DNA of 64,000 nucleotides from Hymenolepis diminuta (lineage: Eukaryota; Platyhelminthes; Cestoda; Cyclophyllidea; Hymenolepididae): the NCBI GenBank assembly GCA_900708905.1, contig CAADRB010000009.1:3238680-3302679 (forward strand). The letters run 5' to 3'. Below, piece after piece: positions 1 through 13,600 of the stretch. A program made the translations under genes and the position numbers. Under the pieces are notes generated by a model. It did not search any database. It was given only the letters and a program-made list of their open reading frames with translations, and was not told the origin of the DNA. The first letter of the stretch is position 1. Every line of letters begins with the position of its first letter.

Positions 1-2037
1 CCACAAGATTTTATCTGAGCGAAGTCGGTGCGTGAAGGTATCAAAGAAGGAATAAATGGGGAATTATTTATTTTCCATGACAGAATATAATTCTTTACAA
101 CTTTTCATCATTATGAAATATTCAAGCACACGAAGGTGAAAGTTAATAGCGAGGGAGCATGCTCACATTTTAAGAGGAATTTAAAATGCCGTGGAGACTG
201 GGTGCTGAAAATTATCACTTCTGAGATATAACCAAAGATGGACGTTAACTTTTAACCCATTCTGAGAATGGCATGACCAACTGCTCATTCTAACCGACTG
301 GTCGATCACTTATGAACATACGGATATGGAGAACCACATACATAATTTTACCAAAGTTGTGCCCTAGACAGCAGGATACTTTAATCGAATTAAGCGATTT
401 TAATGTTTGAAATTCATGTGTTCGTGAATATATTAAATGTTTTAAGCAATAATATTACTAAACTAAAAAGATTTTAGCACACTTTGATTTGGATCAAGTT
501 GGATTCAAAGTTGCTATTAAATACCTAGAATATAAGTGATTGAAAGAGTCCTACTAATGCAAATTGAAATCCAAGACAAAATTTATGATATAAAATTTGA
601 CCTCATTTCCCCTGTGATTATGGCATCCCCAGAGGATTGGTTCACTTCATTTTTAAGGAGATTTAATTCTACTTTTTGGACCTTATTGAAGAATTTTAAC
701 ATATGCGAATAAATAAAAATTTAATGATGCGGATTATTAGATGCAAGTATTTTAAAAAGATCTACTCATTTTAATCATAAGAAGTCATTTCATGCCACTT
801 GTATGGTGAGAAAATAATTAAATTACAGAATACCACTCACCATTAAATTTACAAGTGATCCAGCTTTCACTCAGATGTTACTGAATTTTTCATAAAATTT
901 CTGCGCGTATCTTTTATTACTATTTCATACTCATGATAACGAATAACGAATTTTGCAATTTTTAATTGATCAAAAACGTTCAAATGCTAATGACAGTAAA
1001 TTACCCATTAATGAATGTGAATCGGGATTTGAGTAGAAATAGTAAATAAAATCAGGTCATCAGAAGGATCTAACGTGGTCTAAATGACTGAATTATCACG
1101 TTGAATACTTAAGGATCATAGTGATTTAAGTAAGTGACTTAATCACAAGCTATTCCGTACAATTACATCATGGTAGCATTTAACCCACTATGTAGGTTGT
1201 TGATTTTTCATGTTTCCTATTGAAAAATTCAAGAGTATTCACCATATTGGCCTTCAAATCCAATACTTAGCATATAAAATCCTTCTTAGCATCTCTGTCT
1301 GTTACACTTATACACGTCGGCTTATATACATTCCGACAATACTTATGTGCACTTATTTTATTCAATACATCTTGTGTTTTATTCAATTCTTGAGCCTATT
1401 CTGTTGGTACAATAAAATGTCAGTACTATAACTAAGGGATAATGAAAAATATTACAATGTTTTCCTCCATTAATCATGTCTTAGTGTTTTAATATTCAAA
1501 CTTATGGATTAAATTCTTGGATTCCTGAATGAGTTCACGTCCACAATGTTTATTAACTAGTTAGATAAACTGAATAGTTAAACATGCTATTAAGTTTGCT
1601 ACCAAATAGCGAGTGCTTGATAATAGATAAGATGCGCTTTAAAATCAGAGCTTACGAAAGGGTACATTCGTAATTAAAATACAGAATATACGTTATCAAA
1701 GTCTTCTAAGACTGAATTGATCATTTAATATAGCCAACAAAGGTCATATTAGGAATGGGTTTAAATAAAATATCTGACTAATGTTCTCAAGTTAGCAACT
1801 GCTTATCTCACGCCGGACCATTATAATCTAGGTGGGAATTGTTGTAATTTAATAAAGAGAATATATTATCACCTGAAATGAATCTGTTTTGATTTCGATT
1901 CCGGACGAACGGAAAAAATGGCAAAATATATATTTTTCAGTTAATAAATAAAAGTATTTTTAGAAATATTTGCACGCACGTTTGGAATTATTTAATTTTG
2001 TTCAGAATTATGGTTTTATTTTATTTCTTGTGCTTAT
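1..2037. other. AT-rich intergenic or intronic stretch
   Basis: Nothing coding is supported here. The one open frame of note (1210-1431, plus) has a hydrophobic, low-complexity translation typical of chance frames in AT-rich DNA. It has no domain and no convincing splice sites. No repeat family seen elsewhere in the window was recognised. Confidence 0.6.
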
Positions 2038-2280
2038 TCAGCCACAGTTGCGATATAGAGGAAATCGTTTCCAGCACTCACTTTGGGTAGAGAGGTGCAT
2101 CATAAATCCTCTGTGGTATGAGGCTCGAATCTTGCCATCCCATATAGTAGCCAGACTTAACCAGTGTGATTGGTCACTCCGCTCACTGAGTGTGCACCAG
2201 TGGGAATCGAACCCGGGAACTATACCATGACGGACGAGCATGGTGACCAATGCGCCAGCGACGTAATTTGTTGATTCCAT
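2038..2280 (-). mobile_element. tRNA-derived SINE, best-preserved copy
   Basis: Read on the minus strand, the 5' end holds a pol III A-box-like stretch (TGGCGCATTGGTCACC, 2257-2242). A perfect B-box core (GGGTTCGATTCCC, 2214-2202) follows 27 nt later, the spacing of a tRNA gene. The part after the B box is unlike any tRNA: it contains a CACTCAGTGAGCGGAGTG segment and ends in a block reading CCCAAAGTGAGTGCTGG. It is therefore a tRNA-headed SINE, not a tRNA gene. The two antiparallel open frames here are shadows of the element. Related heads occur at 24427 and about 3040, and a related 3' body at 13848. Confidence 0.75.
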
Positions 2281-3039
2281 TTTCGCAAACTCCGTCTCAC
2301 AGCAACTTATAAGGAATAATGAATACTATAAGGGTTGAATTTGCTTTATTGTTGTGATTGACCAGCGTCATTTCGCGGCACACGACAGGATGCCCATAGT
2401 ATTAAGCCAATTATCGTAATGTCTGGGGTAGCTAAATAATAAAAGGCGAGATTACAAGGCAAAAAAATGGGACTGTGCTTTGATCAAAACAGAAGTGTTA
2501 ATGAACAGCCAACCTAGGTTGAAATCAGTCAATAAATCCAAAATCAGTGATATAAATAAATCTGACAACGAGGTGAATTTGTATGAGGAGTCGCCGTTGA
2601 TTCGGGTAACCGGAAAGGCTAGTAATACTTGACAACCCTCTGGATCATTCAAGTCTTATGAAAGATATGGGTAGTAAAGATAATGTCTATTAAGGTGTTA
2701 TCTTTAATTGGTGATATAGATTGTATTTTGGAGTCGAAACTAATGTCAGACTTTCGATTCTCAGGGTGATTTTCCAAATATTCTCTCTAGAGTCAAACTC
2801 AATTTAATTACAAATTTGTACAAGTTATTGATAGCAAGGTGTCTAGTTAAGTACGCATAATTTTGCAATAAATGCTCGTGCAAATGGATTAAATCGTCAT
2901 ATTAAAACTTAAACTTATTATATAGTGTCACAAATTTCCCTTTTTCCTCGTAATCCTTATTTGACTCCTTCACTGTCGATTTCGCTGCATAATTATTCTT
3001 TAAATTGTATACAAGTAAAAATTGCATTATGACGGTAAC

Positions 3040-3092
3040 ATAACCCGAGCGAACTCTAGTGGGCCCTGCTACACTCAGTGGGTATTCACTGA
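3040..3092 (+). mobile_element. Degenerate SINE fragment (B-box region)
   Basis: The stretch from about 3046 keeps the order CCCG, CGA, TGC, then ACACTCAGTG. It lines up with the B box and following segment of the SINE at 2038-2280, but in the opposite orientation. The A-box end is not recognisable. A minus-strand open frame of 91 codons (3177-2902) covers this place and looks partly coding, but the SINE similarity explains it better. Confidence 0.4.
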
Positions 3093-3244
3093 AAAATTTA
3101 TCAGACGTAGTAGGTCTTTCAGCTAAATTACTCAACTGGTATATGGGTTTGAACACAGCAAGCAAGAATTCACTCATTAAACAAAGAAAATTTGCATTTG
3201 TTGTCTCATCTCAACTGACTGATAATCATTTTGGGGAATGTTAA

Positions 3245-4104
3245 CTGTATAATAAGTAATACCAATTAATCCTTAGTAGATTCTTTAATGCATCAGTAAT
3301 GAAATGTAAACATCTAAGTTACACTTGAGTTCACTTTAGAAAAATAACACTACGCAATTTAAATGAAAATGGCGTAAATTATTTACCACTTATTTTAAAT
3401 AAATATAGTTCCCTAAATATTGAATCTGATAAATATTTGTTAAATAATGATATTTTAAGAGAAATGTTTGATTTATAAATTGTAATCAAATTAAGAAAGT
3501 TTATAAAGTTTTCTTCAAATTATTTTTTGTACTTCAGTTATTTATTTTATATTTATTTTTTATTATTACATTATTAATAGGATATAATTATATTTTGTCA
3601 AAAATTTTCCAATCTTATTTTGTATTAAGGTATGGCGAATGAAAATTATAAGTACCTGCCAACAATATTTTGAAAATTTTTGTCTTCTTGGACAAGATTT
3701 GAAATAATAATTTAAGCAATTAATAAAAACTTTATTAGATTCATATTATTCATTTTTATTTTTATGGGCTACAATAACAAAATGCAATAAAGTAACGGCA
3801 TTTGTGCTATAGTAACGGCCTTTATCAAGGTATCATATGGAGAAACATCCTCAAAATCAGTCAATTATTAATGATAATTCCAGCACATCCTGTAGACAAT
3901 TCTAGTAAAAACGTCATAGAGTTTATTTATAAAACAATTTCTATATTCCTCTGTCATAAATATCATGTTGGAGCTAGGATAACAACTAGCGGTTTTCGGC
4001 AAACAAATTACAACGGTAATAATAGTCACCAATTCGTAGCTGTTTGAGTATGGGTCGATCGTGGAGCAGAACACCAAGAATTGATTAGACCAAAAATATA
4101 TTCA
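3245..4104. other. Very AT-rich spacer
   Basis: Long runs of A/T with many stops in all frames. Short open frames at 3802-4047 (plus) and 3868-4077 (minus) overlap each other and carry no recognisable motif or clean exon borders. No gene is supported. Confidence 0.6.
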
Positions 4105-4480
4105 AGGAAGCCACAACGTAGATTGAAGCGAGTGAAAAAAAGAGAGAGGGATAGGGTGACGAGCATGCTGAGGAAGAGGGAAGATGAACTGGAAGCGTAG
4201 GGGCCGGTAGCTGACACTCGTGAGTTATTATTGAACTGAAAACAAAAAGAGCTTTATTTGAGTCACTTGGGTAGGGACGCGCGAGAACATGAGTGCAAAT
4301 GTGTTTTGTAGGTGAGACGAGGCCATTATAGAAAAGGGGGGAAATCGATGGGTGCGTTCAGACATGGTAGATAAGGCTTATGCGTCATAGGGACATAAAG
4401 GACATCACTCCAGGTTCGTGGACGGAAAACCGAAGTATTGTCATAGAGAATACAGATAAAAAGTAATTCTGGGAATGCAT
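4105..4480 (+). repeat. GC-richer interspersed repeat, related to the insertion inside the Ty3 RT
   Basis: The base composition jumps relative to the flanks, with purine-rich runs (4130-4200) followed by a G-rich tail. The segment around 4248-4285, with TTATTTGAGTC and GGGTAGGGACGCGC, lines up with the segment at about 35460-35495 in the block inserted in the reverse transcriptase (GGCTATTTATGATC, GGGTGAGGACACGC). The purine-rich leader also corresponds loosely. It could be a solo LTR or part of a non-autonomous element. No ends or target duplications could be fixed by eye. Confidence 0.45.
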
Positions 4481-5152
4481 AGAGAGCTATCCTTCAATCT
4501 AAAATATTATTCTTTCTTCCATTATTTTACCAAGAAAGCAATTATTACTATGGGACTGCAATTAAAGCAACTGTTTTTATTCTTTGAAGCATAAATTTAA
4601 CTACGACTAATGGGATTTATAAATATTTTTGAACTTGGAAAAGCGGATCAATTTTTGTCTTATTATCGTCAATAAGAAAGAAATGAATTTAATTTTTAAT
4701 ATTATCAAGGGTATAGCAAAAAAAATTTAAATAGTTTAAATTCTAGAAAATCGTCTGAATGACAGGAACAAAAAAAGCCCAATATGGTAGAAAACAGGGG
4801 AAGGGGTCAAAAATAAGCTAGTAATTAAATCGGTGCATCGCAAATTTTATTTTACCTTGAATAGGGATATTGCGTTATCCATTCTTTTAGAGAGGGGAGA
4901 ATTCACATTTTCGTAATGTTCATATTTCACCATTTGACTCTCGGATTCACGAATCAGTTTACATCCACGATATTCAGAGCTAGTTGACTGATTGAATACC
5001 ACTTGAATTATTTGTGTCTTTTACACCCAAGAGCAAGTAGATGAGATCAGTATTTGAATACTAAATTGTTTTCAAGCCTTTTAATACGGACGTAGATAAA
5101 ATATTTCTTGATTTTTATTTTTAATTTACGTCTTCTTTTTCATTGTTTTAAG
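4481..5152. other. AT-rich spacer or intron
   Basis: No gene or repeat was recognised. A pyrimidine-rich run ends at the AG at 5151-5152 and would serve as the 3' splice site of the candidate exon that follows. Confidence 0.5.
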
Positions 5153-5428
5153 CTAACAAAGTATAAACATAAAGTGAGGATGAAAACAAATAAAAGGGAA
5201 AACTTGAAGACGCAGGAACAAGTGTTGCAGAAGGCACAATGTATTACAAATTTTAAAAATAAATGTAACAAGGGAATTTTTATGTATAACGATTTAGTCA
5301 ACAATTTTTTGTTTAACAGAAGTACAAACGAAATTAAAATAATTTGCTATTACTGTTTTGCAATGTCGTTACTGTCATATGTCCTTCTACACGTTATTGG
5401 AAAATACAATGCATTTCTTGAAAATAAC
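5153..5428 (+). CDS. Candidate internal exon with one membrane segment, family not recognised
   Basis: A 92-codon open stretch lies between a pyrimidine-rich acceptor (TTTTTCATTGTTTTAAG, AG at 5151-5152) and a strong donor (AAC|GTGAGTAAAT, GT at 5429-5430), with phase 0 at both borders. The peptide starts with a Lys/Arg/Gln-rich hydrophilic part, about residues 1-40. This is followed by a hydrophobic helix around ICYYCFAMSLLSYVLLHVIG, which reads as one transmembrane segment. The frame stays open to 5551 if the donor is not used, so a terminal exon is also possible. I do not recognise the family and found no neighbouring exon. The length is unusual for chance in DNA this AT-rich. Confidence 0.35.
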
Positions 5429-8400
5429 GTGAGTAAATACTGCATGCAAACAAACGCACATTTTAACCCAAAACGCCCTCTTCAACAACTAGAAATTTCA
5501 GGTCTTTGCACAAAATTATCCATTAACAAATGTGTGTTTAAGTTTATTTAAGCATAAACGCGTAGCAAAAGATTGAAATCGCTTATCAAAATATAACATG
5601 TTATTAAATAATTTATGAAGGTGAAAAGAGCAGTGCTTTAGACATCAGGATGACAAATTTACTAAATTATTCTTTCTACAAAATTTCAAACCAAAGCAGT
5701 TAATTGTTTGAATACATCACATCGTTAATACGATATTTTTAATTAACAGGCCTAGTGTACGTAATGAAAAGTAATCATTAAATCAAACTTTATCTGTTTA
5801 AAAATACGGTAATTTTTAAAAATTTTGATCATTGAGGTATTTTCTTACTTCTCTTAAATTCTATTTGTAAGGTACCTCTTAGCTCCATAAAAAATAGATT
5901 CAGACAAGGATTGTTTTAAGGACATAACATAGCATTTTATACTATTGTGCAAATTATGTACTTTTGGCGCCGTAGAATTGTAGATATAATTCTAGCAGCA
6001 GTCACAAAGTCAAAGTGAAGACGTCTGTTCAGTAGTAAACACGTTTTAATAATGAAATTTGGAATAACATAAAGCATTTAACTACTTTGGAATGATGAAG
6101 CTGGGGAGCTCCTACACATACTTTGTGGTCACTGGTCGCTTACAGTAATGGCAACAGGTAGGAGTCTTTGACTGAATGAAGAAACGTCAAAAGGAGAACT
6201 GGAAGGGAGGTTTACATATAGTAATGAAGTAACACTCTATGAATGCTGAATTCGAGAACAGTCATCTGGTATTGCTAGTTTGCAACATCACAAAAGGTTT
6301 TTATTGTACGTAACTTTAAAACTTCGGCTACTCTTATAGCACACTTTCACTCTTTTATAGAAATAACAGTTATCAAAGATTTCAAGTACCTAATTTATAG
6401 ATGTTTTAATTTCTTTAAAAGGTCAAAATTAATTTCAATGTTTTCTTTCAAAGGAACTTCTATGAAAAAGGAAAAATCCCATGGCCTCCTGAGCTAATTA
6501 GTTAAGAAATAAAATTCACAAACTTCAGGGCCAAATGCGTCTAACCTTATCCATTCTATATATTTATAGCTTTGCTTCTGCCTTCTAGAACATCGTAATA
6601 TATGCTAGCCTGATAAATTAAAATTTTGATTCAAAATCACTTCTTACTGAAACGAAAGTAGAACCTTATACTTTTATCAATGGTTGACTGATCCAAAATT
6701 TAGTCTGTAGTGCAAGATTGGAGTAATCCTAGGAGTTACGCATATGGAATCTCAATTAAATACGAGTTTTAATGATGGTGATTATTTAGACATTAATATC
6801 ACTCGCATTCAAATATTAAGTTTTCGTGAATTTTATAGGTCCTTTAGTGCCAACTTATGCTTGATTCCTGTTAGTTAATCGTTCAGACACACAGATTCCG
6901 GACGCAGACTGAAAATGGCCCAGATTCAACAATAATGTCTCCAGCACCCACTACAAAATAACAGAACATGGTATATTAATATGTGATATGGTTTGGATGT
7001 GCCCTTCTTGGGAATTTGAGCGCCTTTAAAAGCGTTACGATCATTTCTACCATTCCAATGAGTATAATGTAAACACATGCATGTTTCTCTATCCAATTTT
7101 CATCATAGACAAAATAAAAGATCAATCAAACAATAATCAGTCAAAAAATTTGAAGCGGATTGATAAAATGACTTTGATTAATTGGTTACTAAGATTAAAG
7201 TAAAATGCTTTTGCGTCGCTTTTACCAGTAACTATAAAATCATCCAATGATTTGTCAATACTGGTTTTCAGTTCGCACCTTAAAGTTTCTTAATGAGATT
7301 AATTATTAGAATTTAAAAAAAGGGGTACACTATTAAACCCAACGAGAACTTGATTTTACATTTAATTTAACATTACAAAGTCCTTCATATTAGCCCGGAA
7401 GTATTAGACATTTTGGAAATGGCGGTAACCAAGCGCGTGAAGTGAACTAAATTAAAATTTAAACCATACTAAAGCATGTGATTTCATGAAAAAATGACAA
7501 CACAGGTAAATCATCCGAACAGAAACTTCCGAATGATAAATGCAATGGGATTAAAAATATTAAATATCAGATTTATAATGGTATTAATGAGAGAGGAGAC
7601 GTTTACTTTTACATATTAACAACAGAGGTGGAACTTTAAATTCAAGTACGATTTATGGTTAGACGAATGCTTGATACACATAGTATTTTATTTCCAATTT
7701 ATACTAACGTAATGAATAGAGAAGATTCGCAGTAAAATTGTTCTACCATTGCTTGAATATAACAACTTATTCCTTGTCTTAATTTTGATGGAAATGTTGG
7801 AGGTTAAGTCTCTGGTGAGTAGGTATATCTCTTTTTCACTATCCAATAATATGTTTTGATATTTTTATGTAAATCCTGGATATTTATTAATATAGAAGAA
7901 TCACTTTCCGTATACTTCTCAAAAGAATATTTTGCCAACTTGTCTGTTTTTCAGCTCTGGCAGTTTTTGCTAACCGATCGCAGTCAACTCATCTCCTCTT
8001 GGCTCCCGAAACGCACATTCATATCGATTATTGATTTCCGATTGTCTGCGGTTTTCATCTCGGGCTTCTTACATTCATCGAGAACGCTTTTCTCTCTGGA
8101 TTGAATTTCATTATTTTTCAATAGTGTTTTCATTTTTGTTTAAAACTGCCATTTCATTTATATTGGGGCTTCGACCTTCTGATTTGAAAAAAATCGATTG
8201 CCTAATACTCGTCATCATACTGATTCTCAGTTTCACGAAGGTGATTTATCTTAGCGAAACAAGGTCGGATTTTTTCAATATTAAATTATTTTTTTCTGTA
8301 GCACTTTGAAGACAAAATAGCACGATTGTATGATGTTAAGAGTAAAAAGAAGAGTTATTTTATTTCAAATTTTATTGTTGGCAAATAAAGTTTACCCGTT

Positions 8401-10113
8401 CTACCCATCCTTCAACATTTCAATCTGATTTAGAATACGAATAAGAGCAAAAACAAGTATTTCTCGTTCAAAATACACAAACCGGTATTTTATGTGTGCT
8501 AAAGGATAGATATTTTTCATATCAAAAAACGAAAGGTTAAACTTTCCAAGGTGTTTGATAATTTTAATTGCTCACCAAGCAGCTCAAATGGGAGAGTATT
8601 ATTTACAATTTCTGCTAATTGGACAAATCGGCTAGTTGACCGTCTAAATTTCACCTCGAAATTCTCCTGATTTATTTCCTAAAATTGGAATTAATTAATT
8701 TTCCAAGATTTAAAGCGTCCAGAAACTGGACACCTGCATTTCTTTACTGATCATTGATTTTGCAGATGATAGTTATTTTTTAAGTCAAATATTTTACACT
8801 TATAACATTTCAATTGTAAAAACATTGAGCAAAAAAAGTGTTTATCAAGATTAATGAATGTGAAATCGTGTTATTTATATTACAGAACAATTTTACCTAG
8901 AGGTCATAAAAAATATAGTTATTTCACGTAGATTGTATTTTTCCCTTTGTATTAGAATGCTCAAACTGGGCGGTTCCAGTAAAAGAACAATAGAATTCTG
9001 TGCATTTATTCATTAGATGGGTGGAAATAAATTTTGCGGCATCGTTTAAGGAGATGAATAATAATATAAGAAATATAATATAAATTATATATTAATGTGA
9101 TTATTTTATGCATTATATTGCGCTTTTATTTTGATTGTTGCTAAAGGCATCAGAAGCTTGATAAAATTTAGATATTATTTCCATTAACCTTAAAAATTAT
9201 TGATGGTTATAAAATTTGTGGATCAAAATATATTTTCTTAATCAAGCAAATTATTATATTTCTGTGTGCTAAACCACCGCAGTTATTAAAAGTTGTAATC
9301 AGATATTGAAGTACCATAGAATCACCATTAAATTTTGACAAGTGAGGATGTTCACAAACTTGTCTACAGGACTCCTTTGGTTATTTACGTAAAATATACT
9401 AACTGTGCATATATTTCATAAAACTCGAAGGATAACATGCAATTGGGATTGAGGTAGTTTTAAACTGTTAACATTATCGGAATATTTCGCTGGCGTAGAC
9501 AGTTTGAGACTCCCCACTTTGGAGCCTTAAGCAAAAAGTTTAATTTTGTCTCTCTAATCTCATAATTTATTTAGATATGTATCCATATTTACGAATTTGA
9601 ATTCTTCAAACTATTTCAAAACCCCCGATGTTATGGTCAAATCGGCACTGATTTGAGAGTTTAGTTAAGTGAAAAGTTCAAATTTTAGTTCTTATTTGTT
9701 TTTCCGTATGTAAATTGCTATGATATTATAATATATTACTGTGCAAAAGACCTTTGTGAGATTTTATTATGGCACAGCATATGAACATGCAAATTAGAAG
9801 TATAACTTAATAGGGAATAGAAAAAGAGTTTGAGTAGGAGGCATTGAAATGTTCAATTTCTCATAAGAAGCATAATTTACCTAGTGACGATCAAATGTTC
9901 TAAGGCTAAATTTTCACTATTTTATTACTAAATTTGCAGATATTTCTGTTCAGTCGATTTAAGTGAATGGTTAATCATGTCAGAATTGTTCACTCATCAT
10001 TTTTACTTGCACATTACTGACCCGATTATCTTTCAATCTGATTTTCGTCAACCACAAACATCCATTTTACCGTTGATAAATGCATATACGTAGTCAAAAT
10101 AATGAAAATTATA
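5429..10113. other. Gene-poor AT-rich region
   Basis: No supported gene. A short plus-strand open stretch around 6080-6150 has coding-like composition and ends near a possible donor (CAACAG|GTAGGA). It is too short and has no credible acceptor. The overlapping open frames at 7856-8104 and 8031-8309 are hydrophobic and featureless. Confidence 0.5.
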
Positions 10114-10119
10114 TTTATT
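10114..10119 (-). other. Possible polyadenylation signal for the BK beta-like gene
   Basis: TTTATT on the plus strand gives AATAAA on the minus strand, about 220 nt after the stop codon at 10341. AATAAA hexamers are common by chance in DNA of this composition, so this is only positional support. Confidence 0.25.
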
Positions 10120-10340
10120 CAGCATATCCAATATATATTCCAAAATATTATTAATAAATATCAGTAGGCTAATTTGTTTCCAGTTATAAGGTACCTTTCT
10201 ATATTTTCACATATTAATATTTTGGGTGTGGAACATTTTACTCAACCTGTTATGATAACAGCATTAAGACCAACGTGTTCTGGACCTTTGATAAAAAGTC
10301 TGTATTACACAAAGCAAAAGCAGAAATAAAATGTACAAAT

Positions 10341-10619
10341 CTAGTCAAGAAGTAAACTGTGGTGCTTCCATGATCGATAGCGATGAAAGAATAGCGTCAT
10401 AAGTAAGAGAACTAAGGAGGCAATGAAGATAAGGCCGGGCCAAAATGCCGAGTGGAAAATTGTTTGTGGCCGATGAAACTTATCCATTAGTGCCTCGTGG
10501 CTATGAAATTTACCAGAAACATAACATCGAAACTTTGTCCTCGAAAGTAGACGCATGCGGAATAAATCCACCACGTATCGATTATCTTCCACACGTCGAT
10601 GGCATGTTGAAGTTACGCA
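10341..10619 (-). CDS. BK channel beta subunit-like protein, exon 2 (C-terminal half)
   Basis: This exon opens after the acceptor TTATTTTCAAG (AG at 10621-10620) in phase 0, matching the phase-0 end of exon 1, and runs to a TAG stop. It encodes residues 148-239 of the joined protein. First come two cysteines (C148 and C153), then the loop ending in a K-F-R-C-Y motif (C179). The signature IFHSAFWPG (residues 201-209) leads into the second membrane helix (about 206-226). The protein ends in a short basic cytoplasmic tail rich in Arg, His and Trp. The FHS-x-FWP motif just before TM2 is the most diagnostic feature of the vertebrate KCNMB family, where the order is a Cys in F-x-C-Y/F, then FH-x-x-FWP, then TM2. 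The in-frame GTG at 10592 is not a start, because the coding frame continues upstream to the acceptor. Confidence 0.82.
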   Translation of the reverse strand, partial: CVTSTCHRRVEDNRYVVDLFRMRLLSRTKFRCYVSGKFHSHEALMDKFHRPQTIFHSAFWPGLIFIASLVLLLMTLFFHRYRSWKHHSLLLD

Positions 10620-13600
10620 CTTGAAAATAAAAGTTTATTAAGATTGCAGTAATTATGTTTATAATGTATTTATCTCAAAATGCTGTACTTAAAATTTTAA
10701 GTATATGGTGATGATATTTATGGTAAAAAATACATGCTCAAATTTTCAATAATTATACAAATCGCATGTTTTAGGAAAAAGAGAAATATTTTATATTTAA
10801 TAAAGCGTTTTGTATTTATTTGTGAAAGCAGTGAAAACGATTGAATATAAATCCTGTTAAACCAAAATTGATGAATTTTGCTTCAAAATAGAATACAAAT
10901 TATTTATAGATTTTTAATGAATTATGGGTGAGCCCTGCTATGTTCAACAGTCTCTGACAGCCTTCTCTTTATGATCCTGACTGCAGAAAGATGCAAACAT
11001 ATTAAACTTGCACGGAAAGCCATCCATCTATATCAAATTGTCGACGTTGTCAATGAATAATATTTTCCATCAGATTTTATATTCCGACTTCCATTTATAC
11101 CTTATCGAACTATTTTGAACGCACAGATGATATTTCATGATTTCATTGATACTAATAATAAAAACATAACAAAAGGCAACACAGCGAGGAAAATTTTATT
11201 TTATGATATATTTAATGTATATCATATTTTTCATTTTTTTATTTTATACTAAATAAAATCAAAAAGCAACACTTAAAATATTTGTATAGTAAATTATTTT
11301 CCAGTTCGAACAATTCTTTCGATTAACACCCTTTTGTCATTTCCAATTTGCATCAGAATAAGTTTCATTAAAATCTTTTTGACCCAATTTCGGTATTCAG
11401 GGCCTCGTTTTTGTTATTTTTCAGAGAAATAACTTCAACCTATAAAATACATATTTCACTTTTTCTTAAGATTTATTGTATCCCCGATTCTGCCCTTTCC
11501 GAGATTTTACATCCAAAGAGACCACTGGTTTAAATAGATTTAGTTATATTTTCTTCAGAAAATTATGTAATTGCTTTATTTTTTTACAAATCACTTGTAA
11601 ATGTATCTATGTCACATGTGTTATCCTGATCATATTTAAGTTTTAATAAAATTTAAACAAATATAAAATAGAAATAGGCATTAAAATAGCATTTGTGAAG
11701 ATATTTATCTTAAATTATCATTTATTTAGGTTTTACAATGCCTATGGGAAATTTTTTTGTAAACGGAATTATTATGAATATAAAAATATATTCACAAATG
11801 AATATCTTTATATTAGTAACAAAATTTAATAAATTCGCTATCTTTTACTGATTTCTTGAAACCCATTTTGATTTGCTTTTGGCATATTTTTGCTTGAATA
11901 TCATACGGCAGGAATGTTTTTGTTATTGCTATTTATATCTTCACTTGAAGGATTTATTCTTATTATCGGTAGTTGGTTCCATATTTTTTTCCAATTTTTC
12001 CTTCTGTAATCGCTTAATTGGTTATATCTTACTAATTATTGGCTTGATAGTCATATTACTATTCTTATTCCATCCACCAGGAAGTCAGAGAGGGAAGCAA
12101 CAAGTAATAGTGACCTTGATATATTATCAGTCTGTGCAGTGATCACACTTTTCACGATTATTCCTGTGCCTTCAAAATGGAAATGTACCTTTATTTTCCT
12201 TTTCTTACTGTACCATTTTTTGAATTTCTTTTTAAAATATTATTAATCAACCTAAAATTTTTTATTAATCATGAAACATTCCTTTAATTTTAGCTTCCAA
12301 GAAACAGAAATCCTAATAATTACTATGAAGCATTAGTGCATTTGCAGCGTTAGAATCAAATTCAAATTGGAATGCGCAGATTTGACACTCGATGATGCAG
12401 TCTTCCGGTAAACGATAAGATACAAATTATTGGTTAAATTGGATCATAAGGATGATTGTACAATAGAAATTTTGAATACGGAACACTAAAAATGCTACCA
12501 TCCTGTGAAAGCAAATATTAAATGAGACTAGTTTTAAAATTTTGGGAAATATTTGGTCGAATCCGTAAACATTTGAAAATTTAAAGTGACAATATCTAAA
12601 AAAATAAAATGACTACAGCCTTAGAGTTTAGTTAAAGTTGAAGGAGAGAGACTATTCAAATTAATAAAAAATAATTGATGATGAAATTTGACGCGCATTA
12701 GTAAAAATATGTTTTTATCAAGTGGTACAATTTTGTTTTATTCGTGAGGTTAATTTAAATTTGTCTATCTGAAATAAAAAAATATCTCGATAATAAATTT
12801 GGAGGTGTATTTAGTGACGTTTATAAAATATTGTATATAAACTTACTTTGAATAGCTAATAAGTGGTTCAGAAAGAAGTTCTCAAAATAGTTAATTTTTA
12901 AAAAACAGTAGGGTTATAATGTTCACTTAAATTTTGAATAGACATTTTGAGGTGTTTACAACTGAAAAGCGTTAAAATTTGTGTTTGTTAACAAATTTAT
13001 AACACTTCAAAATCATTAAACAATTAAAGCATAAATATTTTTTCAGATATTAAGCTTAAATTGAAAGAAAATGGAAGGGATCACTATTTAAATAGAAAAC
13101 GTTGTTTTTAACAAGAAAATGTTATTAAAGTAATGAAATATATTCAAATTTATACAATATCCATAGGTCCTATGCTTAAAAATCCAGATATTTCTTACAA
13201 AATTTTGAAAGCAAATTTTGCTGAATGAATTGTGGCATAATTAATGAAAAACAAGTAGTTAGATCTTACACTAGAAATTAGCATTTTTGAGCTTATTCTA
13301 TCAACTCTGCCTCAATTAAATTTATGCTTTCTTGAATATTTCTGCTATTTTTATTTATATTTGTAATGATAAAGTTATAATTTTCTGATGATAGTATTAA
13401 ATGATAAAAATCATGAAGGGAAGAGATAATTAAATCTTCTCTTATTGGTAATATTTAATCCCAGTAATATTTCAAGTTCGGTGTTTTACGACCGATATAT
13501 CTAAGCTCATTAGTCGCTTTGTTTTCTGTAAAAATATTAAGGGCATTTAATTAAAATTTTTTTATGCATTCTCAAAAGATCTACAGTGCTATTTTAATTA

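Noticed and set aside
2902..3177. Minus-strand 91-codon frame that reads partly coding
   Set aside because: It overlaps a degraded SINE segment, and its donor (GTTATG) is weak.
11973..12103. Plus-strand hydrophobic stretch with AG and GTAATAG borders, possibly a membrane-protein exon
   Set aside because: Composition is what AT-rich DNA gives by chance. It lies in the intron of an opposite-strand gene and has no recognisable family.
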